In this document: positions 1-7,016 of the stretch, piece by piece | Position numbering within the stretch: position 1 is the first letter of the stretch | How the letters are laid out: each line of letters begins with the position of its first letter | Assembly (NCBI GenBank): GCA_003564775.1 | Contig: PXEI01000040.1 | Coordinates: 1-11,543 of the forward strand | Length of the DNA: 11,543 bases | Source: Spirochaetaceae bacterium | Lineage (GTDB): Bacteria > Spirochaetota > Spirochaetia > DSM-27196 > SLAA01 | Direction: 5' to 3' | Notes under the pieces: generated by a model | The model's database searches: none | What the model was told of the DNA's origin: nothing | What the model saw: only the letters and a program-made list of their open reading frames with translations | Position numbers and translations under genes: made by a program

Positions 1-90
1 AAAGAAGACATCGTCCGGCAGCCGCAGCAGCGAGGCGCGCCAGTGCTCGCGATCGGCCTCCTTGGGGTGAGCGGTAAGGGCACGGTTCAC
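1..90 (-). CDS. N-terminus of an unidentified protein coupled to the XPB helicase (partial)
   Basis: Thirty codons are open from a GTG at 90-88 to the window edge, giving a protein that begins MNRALTAHPKEADREHW and continues through a LRLPDDVFF segment. The GTG overlaps the helicase TGA stop as GTGA, and a GGAG lies seven bases upstream, so this is a credible translationally coupled third gene of the operon. I cannot name the product. The W..xLLRLPDDVFF pattern faintly resembles the start of helicase-associated proteins that sit beside XPB genes in actinobacteria, which carry an XPB/Ssl2-like DNA-binding domain. That link is a weak inference from a short fragment. The rest of the gene lies outside the window. 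Confidence 0.7.
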   Translation of the reverse strand, partial: MNRALTAHPKEADREHWRASLLRLPDDVFF

Positions 91-1856
91 TGAATATCTC
101 CGAGATCCCAATGATCTATGTGATATTTGTAGCCTTGCTCAGTCAGGAAGCGCTGACGGTTAACCGCAAACTCTTCTTCTACGGTGTAGCGGCTCACAAT
201 GGTGTAGAAGTGCGAGTTGCGTTTCTTGGGACGGAGAATACGCCCAAGTCGCTGCGCTTCTTCCTGTCGTGAACCGAAACTGCCGGAGATCTGCACCGCC
301 ACCGAGGCGTCCGGGAGGTCAATTGCGAAGTTTGCCACCTTGGACACCACAATAACCGGCGTCTTGCCCTCGCGAAACTCGCGGTAGATGCGCTCCCGTT
401 CTTTGTTTGGTGTCCGCCCGGTAATAAGCGGTGCATTGAGTGCGGCTGCAATTTCATCAAGCTGTTCAAGGTACTGTCCAATGACCAGAATGTGGTCGTC
501 GGGATGATTCTCAATAATGCTCTGTGCGGCCGGAATCTTGGCGGGGTTGATGCTGGCAATACGAAACTTCCCACGCTTGTCCGAAGCCGCATAGCCGCTG
601 CGATCCTGCTTGGGGAGGTCGATGCGGATCTCATGGCAGTGTGCCTCGGCTATCCAGCCGCGGGATTCTAGCTCCTTCCAGGGAACATCGTAGCGTTTGG
701 GGCCGACGAGTGAGAATACATCGGCCTCGCGTCCGTCCTCACGTACCAGGGTTGCGGTGAGCCCAAGACGGCGTACCGCCTGGAGCTCGGCCGTCACACG
801 GAAGACCGGGGCTGGCAGCAGGTGAACCTCGTCGTAAATAATGAGCCCCCATTTGCGCTTTCGGAAGATATCAAAGTGTGGAAACTCCGACTCCTTGTCC
901 TTGCGCCAGACCAGCACCTGATAGGTGGCTATGGTTACTGGCCGGATGTTCTTTGTGTCGCCGGTGTACTCGCCTATGTCTTCAGGTGCAAGTTCGGTCT
1001 TGTCGAGCAGCTCATCCATCCACTGATGCACTGCCGCGACATTCGTTGTTAACACCAGGGTATTAGTAGCGAGTGCCGACATCGCCTGCATTCCAACAAC
1101 CGTTTTACCTGCACCACAGGGCAACACAACCGTACCAAAGCCGGTTCCCGGGCCTCTGTCGCCAAGCAATGCTGCAACGGCCTCGCTCTGGTAGTCTCTG
1201 ACAACAAAGGGGCCGCCGACTCCCCGTTCACTGCGCAGCGGAATGGCAATAGGGTCACCCTCACGCAGTGGCGCCAGATCCTTTACCGGATACCCAATGT
1301 GGATAAGTTCCTGTTTGACGGTCCCACGGTCGGCCAGCTTTACCATAAAGCGGTCTGCGGGTTGCGGCGTGTCTGCCTCCCCGTGCTGCGCCCCGCCGGG
1401 CGCGCGCTCTCCGTTGGACCCTGCCGCTTCTGCCGTATCGTCGACAAACGGATGCAGAAGCGTGTGAAGCTTCTTTCTACCTCTGATCTCAGCGGCAATG
1501 TCTTCATCAAAGATCAGGAGTGTGAGTTTGTAGGGATCCTCCGAGGCCTCAAGCACCAACTTGCCGAAACGCGAGACGGTGTCCCGCACCATAACCGAAA
1601 TATGCTCGGCAGGGGCGTAGCGGGCGTGCCGGTGCAGGCGCCTCAGCACCTCCTCTGCATCCAGGCCCGCACCTGCCGCGTTCCAGAGCGAGAGTGGGGT
1701 GAGGCGATAGCTGTGCATGTGTTCCGGCGATTTTTCCAGTTCTGCAAACGGGGCAATAGCGTCACGTGCCTCATCAGCTCCTGGATCATGAAGATCCAGC
1801 AGTACTGTTCCGTCCCCTTGGACGATGAGGGCTCCTGTCTGTATAGCTTGGCTCAT
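87..1856 (-). CDS. xpb: XPB/ERCC3-type superfamily 2 DNA helicase
   Basis: This 589-residue protein is a bacterial XPB-like 3'-5' DNA helicase/translocase. An N-terminal region (about 1-215) resembles the XPB damage-recognition/N-terminal part and holds a Gly/Ala/Glu-rich insert near 140-170. The motor follows: RDYQ (about 220), Walker A CGAGKT (about 247-252), DEVH box (342-345), GLTATLVRED (365-374) and QRLGRILR (535-542). DEVH, TATLVRED with the XPB RED motif, and GSRQEEAQRLGRILR are close to the eukaryotic XPB signatures, so family assignment is secure. XPB acts in nucleotide excision repair and transcription in eukaryotes; its bacterial role is less clear. I chose ATG 1856 over upstream in-frame starts because GGAG sits five bases before it and it overlaps the upstream gene's stop as ATGA. 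The downstream gene overlaps its stop as GTGA. It is probably expressed from the promoter ahead of the M20 gene. All motor motifs look intact. Confidence 0.95.
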   Translation of the reverse strand: MSQAIQTGALIVQGDGTVLLDLHDPGADEARDAIAPFAELEKSPEHMHSYRLTPLSLWNAAGAGLDAEEVLRRLHRHARYAPAEHISVMVRDTVSRFGKLVLEASEDPYKLTLLIFDEDIAAEIRGRKKLHTLLHPFVDDTAEAAGSNGERAPGGAQHGEADTPQPADRFMVKLADRGTVKQELIHIGYPVKDLAPLREGDPIAIPLRSERGVGGPFVVRDYQSEAVAALLGDRGPGTGFGTVVLPCGAGKTVVGMQAMSALATNTLVLTTNVAAVHQWMDELLDKTELAPEDIGEYTGDTKNIRPVTIATYQVLVWRKDKESEFPHFDIFRKRKWGLIIYDEVHLLPAPVFRVTAELQAVRRLGLTATLVREDGREADVFSLVGPKRYDVPWKELESRGWIAEAHCHEIRIDLPKQDRSGYAASDKRGKFRIASINPAKIPAAQSIIENHPDDHILVIGQYLEQLDEIAAALNAPLITGRTPNKERERIYREFREGKTPVIVVSKVANFAIDLPDASVAVQISGSFGSRQEEAQRLGRILRPKKRNSHFYTIVSRYTVEEEFAVNRQRFLTEQGYKYHIDHWDLGDIQ

Positions 1857-3085
1857 GAAAGCTCCGTCAGTGCAAGATAAGATAGCAAGCCAGCTGCGAG
1901 GGCGATGCAGTTCTCGTCGGCCTGAAATAGTGGGCTGTGTACCGGTGCGTTTTCCGAGCCTGGCGTGCCGACACCCAGGTTGTAGAAACATGCCGGGGTT
2001 TCACGGCCGTAGTAGGCGAAATCCTCGGCCCACATTGCGGGTGGGATATCCACAACCTGCTCCTGGCCCAGGTACTCAACGGCCGAACTGCGCAGACGTT
2101 CGGTCAAGTTCGGCTCGTTTATCACGCTTGGATATCCGACCCGGATCTCTACATCGACCTCACCACCCATTGCTGCGGCAGTTGCGCCTGCAATGCGGCG
2201 GATCTGCTCATGGGCCTCGTAGCGCCAGGTATCGTCGGTGGTGCGAAAGGTACCCTCAAGATGGACTTCGTTCGGAATGATGTTGTGGGCTCCGTCGGCA
2301 ATTACTCGACCGAATGATAACACACTCGGCACCAGGGGATCTGCCGAACGTGAAACAATTTGCTGTAAGCTGCTCAAAAGATGGGCAGTTATGATTACTG
2401 GGTCGATGTTTTGGTGCGGTTTGGCCGCATGTCCACCGCGGCCACGAACCGTTATGGAGACGTCGTCAACCGAGGCCATAAAGAAGCCTGCACGAAACCC
2501 CACCTTGCCAGCCGGGAGATCGGGGTTTACATGCTCGCCAATCACGCTGTTAACGGCAGGGCTACGCAACGCCCCGGCTTCTATCATTCCAAGGGCGCCT
2601 CCCGGAATGCGTTCCTCGGAGGGCTGAAACAGCAGCCTCACCGTTCCAGCGAACTGGTCCCGTACTGTGTGGAGAATGCGCCCGGCGCCGAGTAGCGCCG
2701 CACTGTGGATATCGTGACCACAGGCATGCATTACACCGGGTCGCCGCGAGCAGAACTCCAGCCCTTCGGGCTCCTGTATAGGCAGAGCGTCTATATCGGC
2801 TCGAAGAGCCACCACCTCTTGGGATCCTGAGCCGGAACCAGAACCTGAGCCGGACTCAGTGTCCCCCACCCCCCGAACCTCGGCAACAACCCCGTTGCCT
2901 GCAACCCCGCTTTGGTACGGGATGCCAAACTCGTCCAAGCGTTCACAGATGAATGCAGCGGTCTCATGCTCTTCTAACGAGAGTTCGGGATACTGATGGA
3001 GATGTCTGCGAATGGCAACGATCTCGGCAGCGTACTTCTCCGTCAGTTCGTGTATGTGTTCTGGCACGTGACCCGATATCGACAT
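1853..3085 (-). CDS. M20D family metallopeptidase/amidohydrolase
   Basis: This 410-residue cytosolic hydrolase belongs to the M20D group (hippurate hydrolase, IAA-amino acid hydrolase and N-acetyl-diaminopimelate deacetylase relatives). These cleave amide bonds of N-acyl amino acids using a dinuclear metal centre. Visible signatures are RRHLHQYPELS near 26-36, ALRADIDALP (metal/active-site region), HACGHD (Cys122, His124), the EE pair at 157-158, the GEHVNP histidine at about 185, a GRGGHAAKPH lid/dimerisation region near 215-225, and the C-terminal VHSPLF histidine at about 383. The substrate cannot be told from sequence. ATG 3085 was chosen over two upstream ATGs because GGGAG lies six bases before it, and family members usually begin close to the EIVAIRRHLH helix. 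A (Ser-Gly) repeat at residues 78-88 is an unusual insert. It is first gene of the leftward operon, and its TGA overlaps the helicase ATG. Confidence 0.93.
   Translation of the reverse strand: MSISGHVPEHIHELTEKYAAEIVAIRRHLHQYPELSLEEHETAAFICERLDEFGIPYQSGVAGNGVVAEVRGVGDTESGSGSGSGSGSQEVVALRADIDALPIQEPEGLEFCSRRPGVMHACGHDIHSAALLGAGRILHTVRDQFAGTVRLLFQPSEERIPGGALGMIEAGALRSPAVNSVIGEHVNPDLPAGKVGFRAGFFMASVDDVSITVRGRGGHAAKPHQNIDPVIITAHLLSSLQQIVSRSADPLVPSVLSFGRVIADGAHNIIPNEVHLEGTFRTTDDTWRYEAHEQIRRIAGATAAAMGGEVDVEIRVGYPSVINEPNLTERLRSSAVEYLGQEQVVDIPPAMWAEDFAYYGRETPACFYNLGVGTPGSENAPVHSPLFQADENCIALAAGLLSYLALTELS
2822..2854 (-). repeat. Ser-Gly dipeptide repeat coding segment in the M20 peptidase
   Basis: Eleven codons encode alternating Ser and Gly (S-G five times, then S). 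They use mixed synonymous codons (TCC, TCA, TCT; GGC, GGT, GGA), so the DNA is only loosely repetitive. It lies in the N-terminal catalytic domain just before the strand leading to ALRADID. It looks like an expanded surface loop rather than a fresh slippage product. Confidence 0.8.
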
Positions 3086-3091
3086 GAAAAA

Positions 3092-3096
3092 CTCCC
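3092..3096 (-). promoter_or_regulatory. Ribosome binding site that fixes the M20 peptidase start
   Basis: On the minus strand GGGAG is followed by six bases (TTTTTC) and ATG at 3085. The two upstream in-frame ATG codons (3148 and 3115) lack a comparable site, so this decides the start. Confidence 0.8.
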
Positions 3097-3118
3097 AAGG
3101 GCTAGAGGCCCACATATC

Positions 3119-3148
3119 ATAATAGACAGAAGCCCGATCAAGTTGCAA
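3119..3148 (-). promoter_or_regulatory. Predicted sigma-70-type promoter for the M20-XPB operon
   Basis: Read on the minus strand: TTGCAA (3148-3143), an 18-bp spacer, then TATTAT (3124-3119). The predicted start of transcription would fall near 3112, giving a leader of about 27 bases that contains the GGGAG site. The -35 hexamer is the same DNA as that of the rightward promoter, because TTGCAA is its own reverse complement. This is a motif match by eye only. Confidence 0.5.
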
Positions 3149-3172
3149 TGCGACTCATTCGGGTACTATATT
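3143..3172 (+). promoter_or_regulatory. Predicted sigma-70-type promoter for the phoH-like gene
   Basis: TTGCAA (3143-3148), an 18-bp spacer, then TATATT (3167-3172). Transcription would begin near 3179, leaving only a short leader that carries the GGAGG at 3183-3187. An alternative -10 reading is CTATAT with a 17-bp spacer. It overlaps the leftward promoter at the -35 element. Confidence 0.5.
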
Positions 3173-3191
3173 GGACCTACACGGAGGAGTT

Positions 3192-4493
3192 ATGGCCCGC
3201 GACGTTAAGAACTTTGTCATTGACACCAATGTTCTTATTCACAGGCCCGATGCTATCCTCAGTTTCCGCGACCAGGAAGTGGTTGTGCCGCTGTGGGTGT
3301 TGGAGGAGCTTGATCAGCTGAAAACCTACAGTGACGAGCGTGGGCGAAATGCGCGGCATGCAATTCGTTTTCTTGACGAAGCCGGGAGAAGTGGGGACCT
3401 GTCTACCGGGGTAAAGATAGAGAACGGCTCAATCCTCAGGGTCGCCCTAACCCATAGTAAAGACATTCCTTCCGACGTTCTGCGTGACAAGCTCGACAAC
3501 AAGATCATTCTCACCGCCTACGAGATACAACGCCAGGGCGGCACCGTGTTTTTTGTCTCCAAGGACATAAACGCGCGCGTGAAGGCTACCGCTTTGGGAA
3601 TTAAGGCGGTGGACTACGAGAAACAAAAGGTAAATATCGAGCGGCTCTATAGTGGTTTCACGCCTGTGGACACCACGCCGGACCTCATAGCCGAGCTTGA
3701 AGAAAGTGGGACTGTTGCGTGGGCAGAGAAGTATCCGCCAAATCATTTTGTGACACTGCGGGCCAAAGGCGTTGAGGAGAGTGTCGTTGCCCGGTACGAC
3801 CATATTGCCAACGAGTTGCGCTACCTGGACCACAAAATGCCCTCAGTTGCTGGTGTGCGGCCTCTGAATGACGAACAGCGGATGGCGTTTGACCTGCTGC
3901 TTGATGACTCTGTGCACCTGGTGTCAATGGTGGGAAAGGCTGGCACAGGGAAGACCCTGCTGGCAATTGCCGCCGGGTTGAAGCTGACTCTTGAAGACCG
4001 GGCCTATACGCGCGTACTGGTGAGCCGACCGGTTGTTCCGTTAGGGAAGGATATTGGGTATCTGCCTGGCGCCAAAAATGAGAAACTCTCGCACTGGATG
4101 CAGCCACTGTTTGATAATCTTGAGTTTGTGTTGGCGGCCTACAAAAAGCAGAACATAAAAAACGCGGAACAACTCATGAACAACAAGGTCATTGAGCTTG
4201 AGGCACTCTCGTATATTCGCGGCCGATCCCTGCCAAATCAGTTCATTATTATTGACGAGGCACAGAATCTTTCGCCACACGAGATTAAGACCATTGTGAG
4301 TCGGGCCGGTGAGGGTGCAAAGGTTGTGCTGACCGGTGATCCGTATCAAATTGACAGTCCCTATCTGGATGCTAACTCCAACGGACTGTCCTATTTGGTA
4401 GAGGCATTCAAGGGCCAGGAGTTGTTTGGGCACGTAACTCTTCAGCGGTCGGAACGGAGTAAACTTGCCGAGCTTGCCGCCGAGCTGTTATAA
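3192..4493 (+). CDS. PIN domain-PhoH ATPase fusion (PhoH2/YlaK type)
   Basis: This 433-residue protein joins an N-terminal PIN nuclease domain (about 5-150) to a PhoH-type ATPase (about 225-433). PIN features are FVIDTNVLIH with Asp11, a VLEELDQLK acidic segment, LDNKI and SKDINAR, matching the usual scattered acidic metal ligands. The ATPase has Walker A GKAGTGKT (248-255), SRPVVPLGKDIGYLPG, FIIIDEAQN (DEAQ at 355-358), the LTGDPYQIDSP segment, and the C-terminal SERS sequence. In characterised PhoH2 proteins this pairing gives ATP-dependent, sequence-preferring RNA unwinding and cleavage; that activity here is inferred. Start ATG 3192 is preceded by GGAGG with four bases between. An upstream TTG would lie inside the promoter. 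In mycobacteria PhoH2 is paired with a small upstream antitoxin gene. No such gene is present here: the upstream gene is divergent and 106 bp away. No frameshift or missing motif is seen. Confidence 0.93.
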   Translation: MARDVKNFVIDTNVLIHRPDAILSFRDQEVVVPLWVLEELDQLKTYSDERGRNARHAIRFLDEAGRSGDLSTGVKIENGSILRVALTHSKDIPSDVLRDKLDNKIILTAYEIQRQGGTVFFVSKDINARVKATALGIKAVDYEKQKVNIERLYSGFTPVDTTPDLIAELEESGTVAWAEKYPPNHFVTLRAKGVEESVVARYDHIANELRYLDHKMPSVAGVRPLNDEQRMAFDLLLDDSVHLVSMVGKAGTGKTLLAIAAGLKLTLEDRAYTRVLVSRPVVPLGKDIGYLPGAKNEKLSHWMQPLFDNLEFVLAAYKKQNIKNAEQLMNNKVIELEALSYIRGRSLPNQFIIIDEAQNLSPHEIKTIVSRAGEGAKVVLTGDPYQIDSPYLDANSNGLSYLVEAFKGQELFGHVTLQRSERSKLAELAAELL

Positions 4494-4565
4494 GCAAGAG
4501 TTGGGAAAAATCGAGTTCACTCAACTGTGAGGGCTCAGCTGCCGAAAAGTAAAACGGATAAAACT

Positions 4566-6917
4566 ATGCAAAGACGACATAAAATGCCCATTTTGGGCGC
4601 GTTTCTTCTCCTTGGAGCCGTAACCTTAGTTTCCGCGGAGATAGTTTTCTCCGGGCTCGACCTGTCCTCGGACAATCGGCTGCTCTTCCAGGGCGAGGTT
4701 TCGGCCCCGCATTACGGAGAGTATCGGGCCTTGTTTGGTGCGGTTCTGCCCACTTCTGAGGGTCGCCCCGATATACGGCATTTGAGCTTTTTCCCGGAAC
4801 GGCTTGAGTATCTTTCCGAGGCCGATGAGCTGCAGATTCAGAACCGTTTTGGCGTCTTTCGCAGCCGTTTCGACGAGTCGCAGTTCAGACAGGTTGAGCG
4901 ATTCCCGAGTTTTTTGGCAGATAACGGCGCTCTGACACCTGGAAAGCAAGCACCTATCTCCGCGTCGCCTGACGGACGATTTCTGCTGTACTATGCCGAG
5001 GCGCAAGATGCCTACGCCGATCTGCACCTCTACGACATGGTCAACGACACAGTAACCGAGATTGCGTGGGGCATAGACCAACGCCTGGATGCAGCCCCGG
5101 TTGCGTGGTCGCCCCGATCAGATTTTTTTGTGTACGAGAAACACGGCGAGCTCTACTACTTTGCTATTGAACAGCACCTGTCGGGGCGCCTCCCGGATGA
5201 AGAGCTCAGGTACCTTGGGCCGGGAAGCATGCGGAACATGTCCTGGAGCCCGGACGGGCGCTTGTATTACATCCGTGGTTCTATTGTGTATGAACTGTAC
5301 GATGTTGAGTTCTTTCTACGTGGGCTGTACAGTCCGGCCCTGGATCCCGGGCGTATTGCCGGGCGGCTTCCTGCCTCGTTTGATGCATCGTTTGACCGGT
5401 TTTGGGTCTCACCATCTGCGACATCGTTATTGTTTGAGCAGGACGGGCGTAACCTTACCCTTATCAGGCTGGGAATGGGCGAGCATATGGAACAACCAGC
5501 TACGCTGCCGTATCTACTCCTGCCTCGCGGGGCGGACATCACGCGCGTAGTATGGGGTCACAACGAGATAGTTACCATTCTGGTGCGGCTGGGCAACAAC
5601 ACTGATACCGTGGTGTATCGTTTGAATCTCCGGACATCGATATCCGGGGCCGTTTTCCGGCGCATGCCTGATACAGGCATTCGGGATGTTTCCCCCTCGC
5701 CGAGCGGAAGGAGTATCGCGCTTCTCTTTCGAGACAGAGTTCAAGTCAAGGATTATGAGCGATGGTCCGATGTGCACGAGTTCTACCATCCTGAGCCCCT
5801 GCACGTGCGTTTCCGCACCGAGAACGAACTGATTATCGGTGGGCGTTACTTTCTTGAGACCCGCCTGCTTGAAAATGCTGGGCGAACATTTCTTGGCTTT
5901 GCACAGGTTGAGCAGTATGGGTTTGCCCCGAGTGATAGTCCTTCAGACCACAACAGTTCAGATGAGGTCGCCGAAACAGTGCGCCTGAACTCAGGCGATA
6001 TCGTGCGTGGCTACAGCTTTACAACCGGAAGGTTAGGCGAAGCACCAGCGGCGGAACTCCGTGAGGCACAGGTGTCCTCGGCTGAGTTCCGGGTGTATCT
6101 CCAGGCTCAGGCGGGGGGGCCCCACCAGAACACTGTCATGGTGCGCGATGTAGCCGCGTTTGGGACATCCAGACTCATTCCAACACCGGAACGGCGCTAT
6201 GTTGAGTTTCCGTCCGAGGACGACCGGATTGACTTTGACCATTTTCGGCATGGTTCCCGACTGCGGGCGCGGGAGATATCCCTGGTGTTTAACGCCACCG
6301 ATAGCGCGCGCGGCTTGTCGAGTATTCTACGGACCCTCCAGACCTACGACATTCGGGCGACATTTTTCGTGAACGGAGAGTTTATTCGGCGTTATCCTGA
6401 CGCGGTGCGCGAAATTGCTGAGGCCGGACATGAGGTAGGCTCAATGTTTCACTACCACATAGACTTCTCTGACGTTCGCTTTGGGGTGGATCGGGACTTC
6501 ATCAAGAGGGGTTTGGCGGCAAACGAGGATGAGTATTTCGCCGCCACCGGGGGTGAGCTGTCCCTGATCTGGCATGCACCGTACTACCTGGTGAACCGGG
6601 AGATTGTTGAGGCAGGCAAGGCGCTTAACTACACCTACGTTGGGCGTGATGTTGACAGTCTTGACTGGGTTCCCAAACGGAGTCCAGCTGGCATTTCTCG
6701 GCTGTACCAACCATCGGCGGAGTTGCTTGACCGTGTTGTGGAGTCGGTGTTGCCTGGGTCTATTGTTGCTTTGAGTGTTGGGAAACCCGGCGACGGCATG
6801 CCCGACGGTGGTCGCGACGACTACCTTTTTGACCGGCTCGACGTGCTGCTGAACAGCCTTATGTATAGAGGTTACCGCGTTGTGCCGGTGAGCACCCTGA
6901 TGGAGCGAGCCCGTTAA
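4566..6917 (+). CDS. Secreted beta-propeller protein with a degenerate NodB polysaccharide-deacetylase domain
   Basis: This 783-residue exported protein starts with a signal peptide: a basic MQRRHK, then a hydrophobic run ending VSA, cleaved after about residue 24. Residues about 125-440 carry WD40/TolB-like propeller blades marked by SASPDGR (132-138), AWSPRSD, SWSPDGR (226-232) and SPSPSGR. Residues about 565-775 have the NodB (carbohydrate esterase 4) fold, recognisable by IRATFFVNGEFI, EAGHEVGS, WHAPYY and DVDSLDW. The usual TFDDG is VFNAT (574-578), the H-T-x-x-H motif is SMFHYH, the RPPYG-like motif is WHAPYY, and the terminal LLH is ALS. Normal metal-dependent deacetylation is therefore doubtful. 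A periplasmic or surface role in glycan binding is only inference. ATG 4566 was chosen because it gives a proper signal peptide; its ribosome site (GGAT) is weak, and GTG 4527 or ATG 4584 are alternatives. It follows the phoH-like gene by 72 bp with no clear terminator between. Confidence 0.85.
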   Translation: MQRRHKMPILGAFLLLGAVTLVSAEIVFSGLDLSSDNRLLFQGEVSAPHYGEYRALFGAVLPTSEGRPDIRHLSFFPERLEYLSEADELQIQNRFGVFRSRFDESQFRQVERFPSFLADNGALTPGKQAPISASPDGRFLLYYAEAQDAYADLHLYDMVNDTVTEIAWGIDQRLDAAPVAWSPRSDFFVYEKHGELYYFAIEQHLSGRLPDEELRYLGPGSMRNMSWSPDGRLYYIRGSIVYELYDVEFFLRGLYSPALDPGRIAGRLPASFDASFDRFWVSPSATSLLFEQDGRNLTLIRLGMGEHMEQPATLPYLLLPRGADITRVVWGHNEIVTILVRLGNNTDTVVYRLNLRTSISGAVFRRMPDTGIRDVSPSPSGRSIALLFRDRVQVKDYERWSDVHEFYHPEPLHVRFRTENELIIGGRYFLETRLLENAGRTFLGFAQVEQYGFAPSDSPSDHNSSDEVAETVRLNSGDIVRGYSFTTGRLGEAPAAELREAQVSSAEFRVYLQAQAGGPHQNTVMVRDVAAFGTSRLIPTPERRYVEFPSEDDRIDFDHFRHGSRLRAREISLVFNATDSARGLSSILRTLQTYDIRATFFVNGEFIRRYPDAVREIAEAGHEVGSMFHYHIDFSDVRFGVDRDFIKRGLAANEDEYFAATGGELSLIWHAPYYLVNREIVEAGKALNYTYVGRDVDSLDWVPKRSPAGISRLYQPSAELLDRVVESVLPGSIVALSVGKPGDGMPDGGRDDYLFDRLDVLLNSLMYRGYRVVPVSTLMERAR
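5630..5647. repeat. Imperfect 18-bp palindrome inside the propeller coding region
   Basis: CCGGA-c-ATCGAT-a-TCCGG is symmetrical apart from one mismatched pair. It lies in the propeller-encoding part of the NodB-like gene, 16 bp before a perfect hairpin. It may be chance. Confidence 0.35.
5664..5680. repeat. Perfect short inverted repeat inside the propeller coding region
   Basis: ATGCCTG, a three-base loop ATA, then CAGGCAT. The arms are seven perfectly complementary bases. No function is evident within the open frame. Confidence 0.45.
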
Positions 6918-6931
6918 AGATCTACAAACGC

Positions 6932-6960
6932 TTGAGCACCGAGCGCAGGCGCGGTACAAT
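6932..6960 (+). promoter_or_regulatory. Predicted sigma-70-type promoter upstream of fliS
   Basis: TTGAGC (6932-6937), a 17-bp spacer, then TACAAT (6955-6960). It begins 15 bases after the stop of the NodB-like gene and would give a fliS leader of about 105 bases. This is a good match to the sigma-70 pattern by eye, untested. Confidence 0.5.
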
Positions 6961-7016
6961 AGGGAAACAAACAAGTTAATAGACCGAACATCGCCGTTTT
7001 TTTTCCAAATTAGGCG

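Noticed and set aside
1299..1880. Long plus-strand frame antisense to the helicase N-terminal half
   Set aside because: No recognisable protein family, no ribosome site, and it lies wholly opposite a well-supported helicase gene; typical shadow frame in GC-rich DNA.
3171..3191. Upstream TTG start for the phoH-like gene
   Set aside because: It falls within the predicted -10 element and lacks a ribosome site, whereas ATG 3192 has GGAGG at suitable spacing.
4494..4565. Promoter or terminator between the phoH-like gene and the NodB-like gene
   Set aside because: Only four-bp stems (such as AGTT/AACT) and no credible -35/-10 pair could be found; the gap appears featureless apart from the weak ribosome site.
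6997..7004. Run of eight Ts as an intrinsic terminator after the NodB-like gene
   Set aside because: No adjacent GC-rich stem precedes it; the only pairing (GGCG with CGCC) is four bp over more than 40 bases and spans the predicted promoter.
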